NCBI RefSeq assembly: GCF_002858925.1
Contig: NZ_PJRS01000023.1
Coordinates: forward strand, 1-64,000
Source: Caulobacter zeae
GTDB lineage: Bacteria; Pseudomonadota; Alphaproteobacteria; Caulobacterales; Caulobacteraceae
Length of the DNA stretch: 64,000 bases
Direction of reading: 5' to 3'
The notes under the pieces were generated by a model, which worked only from the letters and a program-made list of their open reading frames with translations, did not search any database and was not told the DNA's origin. Positions 36,690 through 45,774 of the stretch are shown here, in pieces (positions within the stretch are counted from its first letter, which is position 1; every line of letters begins with the position of its first letter). The translations under genes and the position numbers were made by a program.

Positions 36690-37130
36690 GTGACCCGGCG
36701 CGACCCCAGGGTCGTTCGCCGCCTTTCCAGCCTCCGTCGCCGCCGGCTGGCCTTCGTCGTGCGCGAAACCTTCGCCCGCGTGGCCCGGCTGCTGCTGATC
36801 GCCCTGGGCGTCCTGATCCTGCTGGCCGGCGCGGTGCTCACCCCCCTGCCCGGCCATGTCGGCCTGCCGCTGCTGGTGATCGGGCTGATGGTGGTCTTAC
36901 GCAACTCGTTCCAGGCCAAGCGCCGCTTCATCCGCTGGCAGAAGCGTCACCCCAAGCTGATCTTCCCGATCCGCCGCCTGATGCGCCGCGAGCCGGAGAT
37001 CCTGCTGGTCGCCTGGCAGCAGCTGCTGCGGTCGGAGAAAGTGTTCCTGCGGCGGCCGGGCTGGCGGGTGCTGAAGCGGGGGCGGAAGGCTGTGCGGAAG
37101 GCGCTGAGGCGGCAACAGGCGGCGGGCTGA
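36690..37130 (+). CDS. PGPGW-like membrane protein (second of a tandem pair)
   Basis: A 146-residue paralogue of the protein just upstream with the same two-helix core (LTPLPGHVGLPLLVIGLMVVLRNSF) and a basic C-terminal helix with RRPGWRVLKRGRKAVRK. The reading frame opens with GTG 21 bases after the previous stop, so the two are co-transcribed. Likely an inner-membrane protein pair that arose by local duplication; role unknown. Confidence 0.7.
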   Translation: MTRRDPRVVRRLSSLRRRRLAFVVRETFARVARLLLIALGVLILLAGAVLTPLPGHVGLPLLVIGLMVVLRNSFQAKRRFIRWQKRHPKLIFPIRRLMRREPEILLVAWQQLLRSEKVFLRRPGWRVLKRGRKAVRKALRRQQAAG

Positions 37131-37144
37131 AGCCCCATCTCCAA

Positions 37145-37283
37145 CCTCCCGTCATTCCCGCCCTTGTGGCGGGAACCTCTGGTTCCGCCCGCACCTGAAA
37201 CGCCGGCGGCGTGCCGAGCACGCCGCTCCCACCGCCCTTGCGGCTGACTGAGGGGTTCCCGCCACAAAGGCGGGAATGACGGG
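37145..37283. repeat. pair of family D repeats
   Basis: cccgtcattcccgcccttgtggcggga at 37150 and ttcccgccacaaaggcgggaatgacggg at 37256 are inverted relative to each other about 100 bases apart. They match the copy at 9631. Placed between convergent transcripts. Confidence 0.75.
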
Positions 37284-37310
37284 AGAAGGTGGAGGCTTCA
37301 ACACGGGCCC

Positions 37311-37348
37311 AAAAAGAAAAAGGCGCGGCCCTTGCGAGCCGCGCCTTT
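37311..37348 (-). terminator. intrinsic terminator of the F0 ATP synthase operon
   Basis: Stem AAAGGCGCGGC / GCCGCGCCTTT with an eight-base loop, then TTTTTCTTTTT on the minus strand, 25 bases beyond the last F0 gene. Confidence 0.92.
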
Positions 37349-37373
37349 CGATCTTTCAGCTGTCCGGGAAGGA

Positions 37374-37880
37374 CTACTGCAGCTTGCCGCCGATCTGGCC
37401 GATGGCCGCATCGACCAGCGGGTCCGAGCCGGTCGCGACGCGGGCCAGCAGGACCGCCTCGGCGGCCTGCGAGGCGAGGTCGACGGCCGCGGCCTTGACG
37501 TCCGCAGCGGCCTGGGCCTCGGCCTGGGCGATCTTGCGCTCGGCCATTTCGGCGCGACGCTTGATCTGCTCCTCGAGCTTCTCCTTGGCCTCGGCTTCCA
37601 GGCGGATCGCGTCCGCCTTGGCCGCCTCGAGCATGGCCGAAGCCTGGCGCTCGGCTTCCTCGCGCTGGGCCTTGACCTCGGCGAGCAGGGCTTGCGCCTC
37701 CTCGCGGAGCTGCTGGGCCTCGGCGAGCTCGGCCTGGATCTTGGCGGCGTAGCCGTCAAGCGCGCCGAACAGGGCGCCGGGCAGGACCTTCAGCACGACC
37801 AGCAGGCCGAAGAAGATCACCAGGGCCGCCAGGACCCAGAACTCCGGGTTGGAGAAGCTGAACAGGGATTGATGTTCCAT
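37374..37880 (-). CDS. atpF: F0F1 ATP synthase subunit b
   Basis: Peripheral stalk subunit that links the F0 membrane part to F1. 168 residues: a membrane anchor (residues 15-35, [17 protein letters not shown]) and a long charged helix rich in Ala, Glu and Lys. It lies 12 bases after the related b' gene. One of two stalk genes, as in other alphaproteobacteria. Terminates the F0 operon. Confidence 0.95.
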   Translation of the reverse strand: MEHQSLFSFSNPEFWVLAALVIFFGLLVVLKVLPGALFGALDGYAAKIQAELAEAQQLREEAQALLAEVKAQREEAERQASAMLEAAKADAIRLEAEAKEKLEEQIKRRAEMAERKIAQAEAQAAADVKAAAVDLASQAAEAVLLARVATGSDPLVDAAIGQIGGKLQ

Positions 37881-37892
37881 GTCGGCTACTCC

Positions 37893-38426
37893 TTAGGCCA
37901 GAGCCGCTTTGAGCTCGGCGGCCGAAGCCGCCTTGCCCGTCAGCTTCTCGACGATGGCGCCGGCCGTTTCCTCGGCCACCGTGCGGACGTGGCTCATGGC
38001 CTCGTCGCGGGCGGTGGTGATCGAGGCTTCGGCGGCGGCCAGCTTCTCGGCCAGAACGGCTTCTTCCTTGGCCTGACGCTCGGCGGCTTGCGCCGTGGCC
38101 TTGGCCTTGGCGTCAGCAGCGGTCTTCTGGGCCTTGGCGCGAGCCTCGGCGACCTCGGCCGCGGCCGCGCGGGCCTGGGCTTCGGCTTCGTCCTTCAGAC
38201 GACGGGCGTCGGCGATGTCGCCGGCGATCTTGGCGCCGCGTTCGTCGATCGCGCCGCTGACGCGGGGCAGCAGGCCCTTCGACAGCACGACGTAGAGAAC
38301 GGCGAAGATGAGCAGCAGCCAGACGATCTGACCGCCCCAGTGCTGGAACTGGAGCTGCGGAAGACCGCCGCTCTCGTGCCCAGGGGCTTCAGTCGACTCG
38401 ACCGTGCCGTGATTTTCCGTCGCCAT
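37893..38426 (-). CDS. F0F1 ATP synthase subunit b'
   Basis: Second peripheral stalk protein, 177 residues, with an N-terminal about 35-residue soluble extension (MATENHGTVESTEAPGHESG), a membrane helix (QIVWLLLIFAVLYVVLS) and a long coiled helix. The b' form heterodimerises with b in phototrophs and alphaproteobacteria. Between atpE and atpF. Sometimes named atpG, a symbol also used for the gamma subunit. Confidence 0.94.
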   Translation of the reverse strand: MATENHGTVESTEAPGHESGGLPQLQFQHWGGQIVWLLLIFAVLYVVLSKGLLPRVSGAIDERGAKIAGDIADARRLKDEAEAQARAAAAEVAEARAKAQKTAADAKAKATAQAAERQAKEEAVLAEKLAAAEASITTARDEAMSHVRTVAEETAGAIVEKLTGKAASAAELKAALA

Positions 38427-38538
38427 GGGCGAGGGCGCCTCTCAGCTAACGCCTGCCATCCGATGGGACGGGCAGGCTCGGTTCTAGAAGATCAAAGCGC
38501 GGCGCGGGCCGAAGGCCGGCCCCGCCGCGCTCTGGGGA

Positions 38539-38763
38539 TTACGAGAAGAGGATCAGGAAGGCGATGACCAGGGCGAAGATGCCCAGGGCTTCCGTCAGCG
38601 CCATGCCGAGGAACAGCATCGGACGCTCTTGAGCGGCGGCGGTCGGGTTACGCAGCGCGCCTTGGAAATAGTTGCCGAACATGACGCCCAGGCCGACGCC
38701 CGCGCCGATCATGCCGAGCATGGCCAGGCCAGCGCCGATGTACTTAGCGGCTTCCGCTTCCAT
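38539..38763 (-). CDS. atpE: F0F1 ATP synthase subunit c
   Basis: Proteolipid of the rotating membrane ring. 74 residues, two membrane helices with the ion-binding carboxylate as Glu in the second (GMALTEALGIFALVIAF) and the Gly-rich first helix AGLAMLGMIGAGVGLGVMFG. The loop between them contains the conserved R-N-P. AAGGAGCCTC lies before the ATG. Confidence 0.97.
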   Translation of the reverse strand: MEAEAAKYIGAGLAMLGMIGAGVGLGVMFGNYFQGALRNPTAAAQERPMLFLGMALTEALGIFALVIAFLILFS

Positions 38764-38811
38764 TGTGAGGCTCCTTGAGAATTCAGAGATAGGTTGAAGA
38801 GAAAAGGGTGA

Positions 38812-39573
38812 TCAGTGGCTGTCGAGGTGCACGACGTCGTTGAGATAGACGCAGGTGAGCACCGCGAACACGAAGGCCTGAAGGAAGGCCACCATGAACT
38901 CGAGCGCCGTCAGGGCGATGACGGAGGAGAGGGCCAGGGCCGCGCCGGCCCAGCCCAGGACGCCGAGGCCGCCCAGGGCGACGACGAAGCCGGCGAAGAT
39001 CTTCAGCACGACGTGGCCGCCCAGCATGTTGCCGAACAGACGAAGGCCCAGGGTGATGGGGCGGATCAGGAACGAGAGGATCTCGATCGGCACCAGCAGG
39101 AAATACAGCGGCCACGGCACGCCCGACGGGGCGAACAGCTTGAAGAACTTGAGGCCGTTCTTGGCGAAGCCGACGGCGACCACGGTCAGGATGACCATGA
39201 TGCCCAGGGTCAGGGTCACGGCCAGCTGCGAGGTGGCGGTGAACACCAGGAACATGCCCTGGATGTTCATGAACAGCACGAACGCGAACAGGGTGAAGAC
39301 GAAGGGCAGGTACTTCTTGCCGTCGTGGCCGATGATCGACTCGGCCAGTCCGTCGACCAGTCCGTAGAGCATCTCGCCCACGGTCTGCAGGCGGCCCGGC
39401 ACCACGGCCTTGCGGGCGGCGGCGGCATAGAACACCACGATCAGGGTCGCGGCCAGCAGCATCGCGAACACCGAATTGGTGATCGACAGGTCGATAGCGC
39501 CCAGGCCCGGAACGGTCACGGTCGGCAGTTCCACGATCTTCTGGATCTGGAACTGGTGCATCGGATCGGCCAT
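38812..39573 (-). CDS. atpB: F0F1 ATP synthase subunit a
   Basis: Stator of the proton path in the membrane. 253 residues with six hydrophobic segments; the essential Arg is in PITLGLRLFGNMLGGH and the last helix has MVAFLQAFVFAVLTCVYLNDVVHLDSH. The start MADPMHQFQIQKIVEL is family-like; a much longer open frame upstream is not. Between atpI and atpE. Confidence 0.97.
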   Translation of the reverse strand: MADPMHQFQIQKIVELPTVTVPGLGAIDLSITNSVFAMLLAATLIVVFYAAAARKAVVPGRLQTVGEMLYGLVDGLAESIIGHDGKKYLPFVFTLFAFVLFMNIQGMFLVFTATSQLAVTLTLGIMVILTVVAVGFAKNGLKFFKLFAPSGVPWPLYFLLVPIEILSFLIRPITLGLRLFGNMLGGHVVLKIFAGFVVALGGLGVLGWAGAALALSSVIALTALEFMVAFLQAFVFAVLTCVYLNDVVHLDSH

Positions 39574-39578
39574 CGGCC

Positions 39579-39950
39579 CTAGTCTCTCTTCTGCTTGGGG
39601 GCGGTTGGCCCGTCCCCGTTGTCTACATCCTCGGCCGGAGCCTTGGACGCCTGCGCGCTCAGTTTCGTCGCCTTGCGGACGACGGAGAATATCGCGAGAC
39701 CCGTGCCGATCAGCAGACCGCCGACCATCCCCCAAGGCCCCGTGCCGGCATAATGATCGAGCAGCCAGCCGAAGCCGAGCCCCACCAGAACGCCCCCGAT
39801 CAAATCCGCCAGGAGGCGATAGCCGTCCTGGGAAGCTTTCTCGCCCGCCGCCTTGACGGGCTTTTCCGCCGCCTTCCGCGCCTCGAAAGCGTCGAGCCGA
39901 GCGTCCAGGCTTTGCAGGGCCTTGTCGTTCGGTTCGTCGGCCTTGGGCAT
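39579..39950 (-). CDS. atpI: AtpI/AtpZ-like ATP synthase assembly protein
   Basis: A 123-residue membrane protein with two helices (DLIGGVLVGLGFGWLLDHYAG and WGMVGGLLIGTGLAIFSVV) and charged ends. Members help to assemble the c-ring or take part in magnesium or ion transfer. It is the first gene of the F0 operon (atpI-B-E-b'-b), five bases before atpB. The F1 genes are not in this window. Confidence 0.9.
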   Translation of the reverse strand: MPKADEPNDKALQSLDARLDAFEARKAAEKPVKAAGEKASQDGYRLLADLIGGVLVGLGFGWLLDHYAGTGPWGMVGGLLIGTGLAIFSVVRKATKLSAQASKAPAEDVDNGDGPTAPKQKRD

Positions 39951-40264
39951 GGGAAGCGGTCAGGTCCGAAAGCGCCCGCAGACGCGCCTGAAGAAGGCGC
40001 TTTTTCGGCCGGCTTGATCGCGGCGGAACCTATAGGGCGCGCTGCGGTGCGTCAAGATTGTGGAGAAACTACGCAAGGCGCTGTTTTCGCGAGGGAATTT
40101 CCGCAGGGTCAGCTGAACCACGGAATCCGGGTCTCCCAGGCGCCCCCATCCCCCGCCGGTCGCTCGCGCGCGACATTCCGTCCGTCGCCGAACCGGCCCG
40201 TTTGGATTGCTTTTCGGAGCGTTTTGGGGTTTAGAGACGCGCCTCTCCAACAGCACGAAGCTTC
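39951..40264. promoter_or_regulatory. upstream region of the F0 ATP synthase operon
   Basis: A 314-base gap between divergent genes. It holds a hairpin at 39984-40000 (GCGCCT / AGGCGC) with TTTTT at 40001-40005, which on the plus strand looks like a terminator; part of a longer AAAGCGCC/GGCGCTTT palindrome. The promoter of atpI must lie in the rest (AT-richer around 40010-40090). Confidence 0.5.
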
Positions 40265-40648
40265 ATGTCCTATCTGAAGAACACCGGATTCGCCGATCGC
40301 ATCACCGCCCAGCAAGACGCCAAGAAGGCCATGCTGGCGAAATTCAAGCCGAAGGCCGCCGTTCAGGATCCTGATTTCGACAAGCGCGACGAGCAGCGCG
40401 CCGCCGAACTGGAAGCCGTCCGCGCCGCCCGCGCCGAAGCCAAGGAAATCGCCCGCCTCGAAGCCCTGGCCCGCCAGGAAGAGATCGCGGCCGTCAAGCG
40501 CGCCGAACGCAAGGAACGCAAGGCCGCCGAAATCGCCGAGCAACGCGTCCGCAAGGAAGAAAAAGCCGCGGCCCGCGAAGAGCTGAAGGCCCTGGGCCGC
40601 ACCAGCAAGGCCTCGCGCGCCCACCAGTGGGGCAGCCTGATCGGTTGA
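40265..40648 (+). CDS. DUF6481-like charged helical protein
   Basis: A 127-residue, mostly helical and highly charged protein, rich in Ala, Glu, Arg and Lys, with MLAKFKPKAAVQDPDFDKRDEQRAAELEAVRAARAEAKEIARLE. The N-terminal 60 residues match the protein at 15232-15570, which places both in one family. Function unknown. Divergent from the F0 operon; a transcript of its own. Confidence 0.72.
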   Translation: MSYLKNTGFADRITAQQDAKKAMLAKFKPKAAVQDPDFDKRDEQRAAELEAVRAARAEAKEIARLEALARQEEIAAVKRAERKERKAAEIAEQRVRKEEKAAAREELKALGRTSKASRAHQWGSLIG

Positions 40649-40750
40649 TCGAATGATGGGGAGACGCGCCATGGCCGCCTCCCCTTCCTTCACCCGCCGC
40701 CTGCCGCCGCCCGGCCCCCGGGCGGCTTTTTGCGTTTGTAGGGCCCTGTG

Positions 40751-41542
40751 ATGGAACATCTGAGCGTCCAGCTGCTCGTCATCCTGTTCGCCGTGGCCTT
40801 CGTGGCCGGGACCCTGGACGCCATCGCCGGCGGCGGCGGCCTGATCACCCTGCCGGCGCTGCTGCTTTCGGGCCTGTCGCCGATCGCGGCGCTGGGCACC
40901 AGCAAGCTGCAAAGCACGTTCGGTTCGGTCTCGGCCACGCGGGCCTTCGCCAAGCGCGGCCTGATCGACTGGAAGACCGCATGGCCGATCGGCCTCACCG
41001 CCGGCCTGGCGGGGATCGCCGGCGCCCTGTGCGCCAGCCTGCTGTCGCCGAAATTCCTGGCCGGCCTCGTGCCGGTGCTGCTGATCGTCATCGCCGTCTA
41101 TTTCGGCCTGTCCAAGGCCCTGAAGGCCGAGGACGGCCCATCCCGCCTGGCCCTGCCGGTCTTCGCCGGCTTCATCGCGCCGATCGTCGACTTCTATGAC
41201 GGGATCTTCGGTCCGGGCGCGGGGGCCTTCTACATGGTCGCCATCGTCACCCTGCTCGGCTACGGCGTGCTGAAGGCCACCGCCCACACCAAGCTGGCCA
41301 ACGCCGCCAGCAATGTCGGGGCGCTGGCGCTGTTCATCCTCAAGGGCGCGGTGATCTGGCCCATCGGCCTGGCCATGGCCGTCGGCGCCTTCCTGGGGGC
41401 GCAACTGGGCTCTCGCCTGGCCGTGCGGTTCGGGGCGCGGCTGATCCGGCCGCTGCTGGTGACCATCTCCTGCGCCATGGCGGTGAAGCTGCTGGCCGAC
41501 CCGGGCAATCCCCTGCGGCAGATGGCGGCCGGGCTGTTCTGA
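40751..41542 (+). CDS. TSUP (TauE/SafE) family membrane permease
   Basis: A 263-residue sulfite-exporter-type permease with about eight helices. The family motif at the start of the first helix (GTLDAIAGGGGLITLPALLLSGLSPIAALGTSKLQS) and its repeat in the second half (GIFGPGAGAFYMVAIVTLLGYGVLKATAHTKLANAASN) are both present. The substrate may be sulfite or an organic sulfonate; not known. A GTG codon lies one position before the ATG. Confidence 0.92.
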   Translation: MEHLSVQLLVILFAVAFVAGTLDAIAGGGGLITLPALLLSGLSPIAALGTSKLQSTFGSVSATRAFAKRGLIDWKTAWPIGLTAGLAGIAGALCASLLSPKFLAGLVPVLLIVIAVYFGLSKALKAEDGPSRLALPVFAGFIAPIVDFYDGIFGPGAGAFYMVAIVTLLGYGVLKATAHTKLANAASNVGALALFILKGAVIWPIGLAMAVGAFLGAQLGSRLAVRFGARLIRPLLVTISCAMAVKLLADPGNPLRQMAAGLF

Positions 41543-41586
41543 TCCCTCTCCCTGAAGGAATCCTGTCTCCGTAAAATCCCCGCGAA

Positions 41587-41690
41587 GCCCCCTCCGGCCC
41601 TTCGGGCCACCTCCCCCAGAGGGGGAGGATCTGGGACGCCAAGATGCTCCCCCTCTGGGGGAGCTGTCGGCGAAGCCGACTGAGGGGGCT
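41587..41690. repeat. family C repeat between smc and TSUP ends
   Basis: ccccctccggcccttcgggcc ... cctcccccagagggggagg ... gctccccctctgggggagc ... gtcggcgaagccgactgaggggg, the reverse complement of the copy at 8133. Located between the ends of two convergent genes, where it could act as a bidirectional transcript stop. Confidence 0.85.
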
Positions 41691-41698
41691 CCCCCTGT

Positions 41699-44600
41699 CT
41701 ACTGCGCCGCCACCAGCTCTTCGGCGGTGCTCAAGTCCACGCTGACGAGCTGGCTCACCCCGCGCTCGGACATGGTCACGCCGAACAGGCGGTCCATGCG
41801 GCTCATGGTCACCGGGTTGTGGGTGATGGCGATGAAGCGCGTCAGGGTGCGGCGGCGCATCTCGTCGAGCATGTTGCAGTAGCGGTCGACATTGGCGTCG
41901 TCGAGCGGCGCGTCGACTTCGTCCAGCACGCAGATCGGGGCCGGATTGGCCAGGAACACGCCGAAGATCAGGGCGCTGGCGGTCAGGGCCTGCTCGCCGC
42001 CGCTCATCAGGCTCATGCTGGCCAGGCGCTTGCCGGGCGGACAGGCGAAGATTTCCAGGCCCGCCTCCAGCGGATCGTCGCTCTCGATCAGCCGCAGCTC
42101 GGCCTGGCCGCCGCCGAACAGCGCCTGGAACAGGGTCTGGAAGTGGTTGTTGATGACGTCGAAGGCGGCCAGCAGGCGCTCGCGCCCCTCGGCGTTCAGC
42201 TCCTCGATGCCGTCGCGCAGCTTGGCCACCGCGCCCGACAGGTCGGCGCGCTCGATGCGCATGGTCTCGAGCCGCCCGGCATATTCCTGGGCCTCCTCTT
42301 CCGCGCGCAGGTTCACCGGGCCGATGGCGTCGCGCTCGCGTTCCAGGGCGAACAGGTGGGCCTCGACGCCGGCGGCGTCCTTGGGAACGGCCACGGCCTC
42401 GCCGGCCAGGTGGCGGCCTAGGGCCTCGGGCTCCATGCGGGCGCTCTCGCGAATATTGCCGGCAATCTCGGCGAAGCGCTCGCGTGCGGCGTCCAGGCGG
42501 GCGACCAGGGCGGCGCGGCGCTCGCGGGCCTCGCCGGCGGCCTGGTCGGCGGCGCGGGCGGTGCGGTCGGCGGTGATGCGGGCGGTCTCGGCCGCCTCCA
42601 GGGCGTCGCTGGCCTTGGCCCGGCGCTGCTCGGCGGCGTCGAACTGGTCGACGAGGACCAGAAGCTTTCCTTCCAGCTCGGCCGGAGCGGCGCGGGCGGC
42701 CTCCAGCGCGGCGGCGGCCTTGGCGCGGTCGGCCTCCAGGGCCTCGGCGCGCTTGGCGGCCGCGTCGCGGCGGCGGGTCCAGTCGCCGAGATCGCGCTCC
42801 AGGCTTTCCAGCCGGCGCTGGCGACCGGCGCGCTCGCGGTTCTCCAGGTCCAGGGCCGATCGCGCCGCCGAAGCGGCTTCGCGGGCGGCGGCGGCGGCCT
42901 GGCGGGCGGCTGCCAGCTGCGGCGCCAGGTCGCCGACCGAGCCGGCGGCCTCATGCTCGGCGCGGACGCCGGCCAGGGCCTCGTCGGCCTCGGCGCGTTC
43001 GGCCTCGAAGCGGGCGATGGTGTCGTCCAGCGACTGGGCGCGGGCCTCGCGCTGGGCGGCCTCGCGCTCGTAGCGGGCCACGGTCTCGCGGGCCTGGGTG
43101 AGCAGGCGTTCGGCGTCGGGCGGACCCCGGCGCTTGTCACGCAGGGCGTCCTCGGCGGCGCGCAGGCGGTCGGCGGCGGTCTTCAGGGCGGCGGTGGCGG
43201 CCTCGGCCTGGGGCGCGATCGCGTCGATCTCGGCCTCGACCTCGGCCAGGCGGGTGCGCTGCTCCAGCCGGACGGCGGCGGGCTTGGGGGCGTCGGCCTT
43301 GGCCACGAAGCCGTCCCAGCGCCACAGGTCGCCTTCCTTGGAGACCAGCCGCGCGCCCACGGGCAGGCTCTTGGCCAGGCGCTCGGCGTCGGCCCGGTCG
43401 ACGAGGCCGACCATGGCCAGGCGCGCGGCCAGCTGCGCCGGCGCCTTGACCAGCGGGGCCAGGGGCTGGACGCCCTCGGGCCAGGACGTCGCGGGGGCCT
43501 CGGCGCCGGCCCAGTGCGAGGGGGCGCGGGCGTCCAGCGCCGCTTCCAGGTCGTCGCCCAGGGCGGCGGCCAGGGCCGCGCCGTAACCCTTGTCGGGCGT
43601 CACCGCGTCGAGGGCGGGCGAGAAGCCGCTCTTGGCGCGCGGGGCGGTCAGCTGGGCCAGGCCCCGGGCTTCCGTGCGCAAGCGGCCCATCTGGTCCTCG
43701 GCCTTGCGGGCGAGATCCCGGGCCGCGCCCTCGGCTTGCGCGGCCGTGGTGCGTTCGGCCTCGGCGGCCTCCAGGGCGGCGCGGGCGGCGGCCAGGGCGG
43801 CCTCGGCGTTGGAAAAGCGCTGACGCGCCTCGGCGGCGGCGGGGTCGACGGCCGGACCGACGGCGGCGCGCTCGGCCTTGGCCTGGTCCAGGGCGCGGAC
43901 CGTGCGGGCCAGGCGGCTCTCGGCCTCGGCCAGGCGCTGGGCGGCGGCGCGGGCGCGGGCCTCCTCGGCGGCGGACTGGGCGGCCAGCCGTTCGACGGCG
44001 CTGTCGGCCTCGGCGCGAGCGGCCTCGGCGGCCTTGGCGGCGGTCTCCAGCTCGGGGCCGCGCTCGGGGGCGGCGGCGATCAGGCCGCGCACCTCGGCCA
44101 GTTCCGGCTCGATGCGGGCCAGAGAGCGACCAGCATCCTCGGCCGCCTGCTGCTCTCGGGCGCGGTCCTCGTCGATGCGGGACAGATCGGCCGACAGGCG
44201 CTGGAACTCGGCCGCGGCGGCGGCGGCGTCGCGCTCGGCGCGGTCCTTCTGGATCGCCAGCTGGCCCAGCACCGCCTGGGCGATGGCCGCCTCTTCGCGC
44301 AGCGGCGGCATGGCGGCTTCGGCGGTGACGATCGCGCCCTGGCCGGCGGCGGCGGCGCGGGCCGTTTCCTCGACCTCGCGGGCCGACTGCGTGGCCTCGG
44401 ACTGGGTGCGCTCCAGCGTGTCGCGGGCCTCGGCCCAGCGGGCGAACAGCACCGCCCCCTGCACGGCGCGGATCTCGGCCGACAGGCGCTTGTACTTCTC
44501 GGCCTGGCGGGCTTCGCGCTTGAGGCGGTTCAGGGCCGTCTCGAGCTCGCGGGCCACGTCTTCCAGGCGGGTCAGGTTGCTCTCGGCGGCCCGCAGGCGA

Positions 44601-45145
44601 AGCTCGGCCTCGTGGCGGCGCGTGTGCAGCCCCGAGACCCCGGCGGCCTCTTCCAGGATGCGGCGGCGGTTCTGCGGCTTGGCGCCGATCAGCTCGCTGA
44701 TCTGGCCCTGGCGCACCAGGGCCGGCGAGTTGGCCCCGGTCGAGGCGTCGGCGAACAAGAGCTGGACGTCGCGGGCGCGCACCTCGCGGCCGTTGATGCG
44801 GTAGGTCGAGCCGGCCCCGCGGTCGATGCGGCGCACGACCTCCAGCACCGGATCGTCGTTGAAGCTGGCCGGCGCGGTGCGGTCGGCGTTATCGATGGTC
44901 AGGGTGACGTCGGCGTGGTTGCGCGGCGGGCGGTTGCCGCTGCCGGCGAAGATCACGTCGTCCATGCCGCCGGCCCGCATGGCCTTGGCGGAGTTGGCGC
45001 CCATCACCCAGCGCAGGGCTTCCAGCAGGTTGGACTTGCCGCAGCCGTTGGGCCCGACGATGCCCGTCAGGCCAGGCTCGATCCTGAACTCCGTCGGCTC
45101 GACGAAGGACTTGAAGCCGGACAGGCGCAGGCGCTGGAACTGCAC
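41699..45145 (-). CDS. smc: chromosome segregation protein SMC
   Basis: ATPase of the bacterial condensin, which loads at ParB/parS with ScpA and ScpB and joins the chromosome arms. The 1148-residue protein has the N-terminal Walker [10 protein letters not shown] at residues 31-39, two long coiled-coil arms around the hinge (approximately residues 500-640), the signature [16 protein letters not shown] and Walker B in [17 protein letters not shown]. Length fits the alphaproteobacterial group. It starts 15 bases after a DsbA-like gene, so the two transcripts are likely linked. It ends next to a family C repeat. Confidence 0.97.
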   Translation of the reverse strand: MQFQRLRLSGFKSFVEPTEFRIEPGLTGIVGPNGCGKSNLLEALRWVMGANSAKAMRAGGMDDVIFAGSGNRPPRNHADVTLTIDNADRTAPASFNDDPVLEVVRRIDRGAGSTYRINGREVRARDVQLLFADASTGANSPALVRQGQISELIGAKPQNRRRILEEAAGVSGLHTRRHEAELRLRAAESNLTRLEDVARELETALNRLKREARQAEKYKRLSAEIRAVQGAVLFARWAEARDTLERTQSEATQSAREVEETARAAAAGQGAIVTAEAAMPPLREEAAIAQAVLGQLAIQKDRAERDAAAAAAEFQRLSADLSRIDEDRAREQQAAEDAGRSLARIEPELAEVRGLIAAAPERGPELETAAKAAEAARAEADSAVERLAAQSAAEEARARAAAQRLAEAESRLARTVRALDQAKAERAAVGPAVDPAAAEARQRFSNAEAALAAARAALEAAEAERTTAAQAEGAARDLARKAEDQMGRLRTEARGLAQLTAPRAKSGFSPALDAVTPDKGYGAALAAALGDDLEAALDARAPSHWAGAEAPATSWPEGVQPLAPLVKAPAQLAARLAMVGLVDRADAERLAKSLPVGARLVSKEGDLWRWDGFVAKADAPKPAAVRLEQRTRLAEVEAEIDAIAPQAEAATAALKTAADRLRAAEDALRDKRRGPPDAERLLTQARETVARYEREAAQREARAQSLDDTIARFEAERAEADEALAGVRAEHEAAGSVGDLAPQLAAARQAAAAAREAASAARSALDLENRERAGRQRRLESLERDLGDWTRRRDAAAKRAEALEADRAKAAAALEAARAAPAELEGKLLVLVDQFDAAEQRRAKASDALEAAETARITADRTARAADQAAGEARERRAALVARLDAARERFAEIAGNIRESARMEPEALGRHLAGEAVAVPKDAAGVEAHLFALERERDAIGPVNLRAEEEAQEYAGRLETMRIERADLSGAVAKLRDGIEELNAEGRERLLAAFDVINNHFQTLFQALFGGGQAELRLIESDDPLEAGLEIFACPPGKRLASMSLMSGGEQALTASALIFGVFLANPAPICVLDEVDAPLDDANVDRYCNMLDEMRRRTLTRFIAITHNPVTMSRMDRLFGVTMSERGVSQLVSVDLSTAEELVAAQ

Positions 45146-45160
45146 GGCCGCGCCCGCCCT

Positions 45161-45772
45161 CTAGCCCTTCAGGGCCTTGTCGATGGCTTGGGCCAGATCG
45201 TCCACGGTGACGTCGCCGACCAGCTGGGCGCCGTTGACGAAGAAGGTCGGGGTGCCCTCGATCCTGTCGCGCTTGGCCGAGGCCTCGACGCGGGCATTCA
45301 GCGCGGCGAGCGCGGCCTTGTCGTTGAGAGTCGCTTCCAGCTGGGCCTCGGTCAGGCCGAAGCGCTTGGCCACGCCCAGCAGGCCGCCCCAGTAGTCGCC
45401 GGTCTGGTACATGGACTTCTGGGCGGCGAAGATCGCGTCGACCGCCTCGAAATAGCGGACCGGCGGCACGCGGTTGGCCAGCAGGAAGCCGGCGCCGGCC
45501 AGGTCGTAGGGCGGGGTCAGGAACTCGCGGAACACCAGCCGGGCCTTGCCCGTGTCGATGTAACGCTTCTTGATCGCCGGCATCACGTCCATGGCCGTGT
45601 GGGCGCAGTGGCCGCAGCTCATCGAGGCGTACTCGACGATCTGCACCTTGGCCTTGGGCGAACCCAGCACATGGTCGCCCGGCTGGGCCGGCAAGGGCGC
45701 GGCGCGCGCCAGCGTCGGCATGGCGGCGGCCGCCATGCCCGAGACGATCAGCGCGCGCCGGTCCAGGGTCAT
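45161..45772 (-). CDS. DsbA-like thioredoxin-fold protein, exported
   Basis: A 203-residue oxidoreductase. The N-terminus MTLDRRALIVSGMAAAAMPTLARA looks like a signal peptide, possibly of twin-arginine type (DRRAL). The redox pair is C53-G-H-C56 in YASMSCGHCAHTA, and GTPTFFVNG provides the cis-proline. It belongs to the DsbA/DsbG-like thioredoxin-4 group and should make or shuffle disulfides in the periplasm. A paralogue with a lipid anchor lies directly upstream. Confidence 0.92.
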   Translation of the reverse strand: MTLDRRALIVSGMAAAAMPTLARAAPLPAQPGDHVLGSPKAKVQIVEYASMSCGHCAHTAMDVMPAIKKRYIDTGKARLVFREFLTPPYDLAGAGFLLANRVPPVRYFEAVDAIFAAQKSMYQTGDYWGGLLGVAKRFGLTEAQLEATLNDKAALAALNARVEASAKRDRIEGTPTFFVNGAQLVGDVTVDDLAQAIDKALKG

Positions 45773-45774
45773 GC

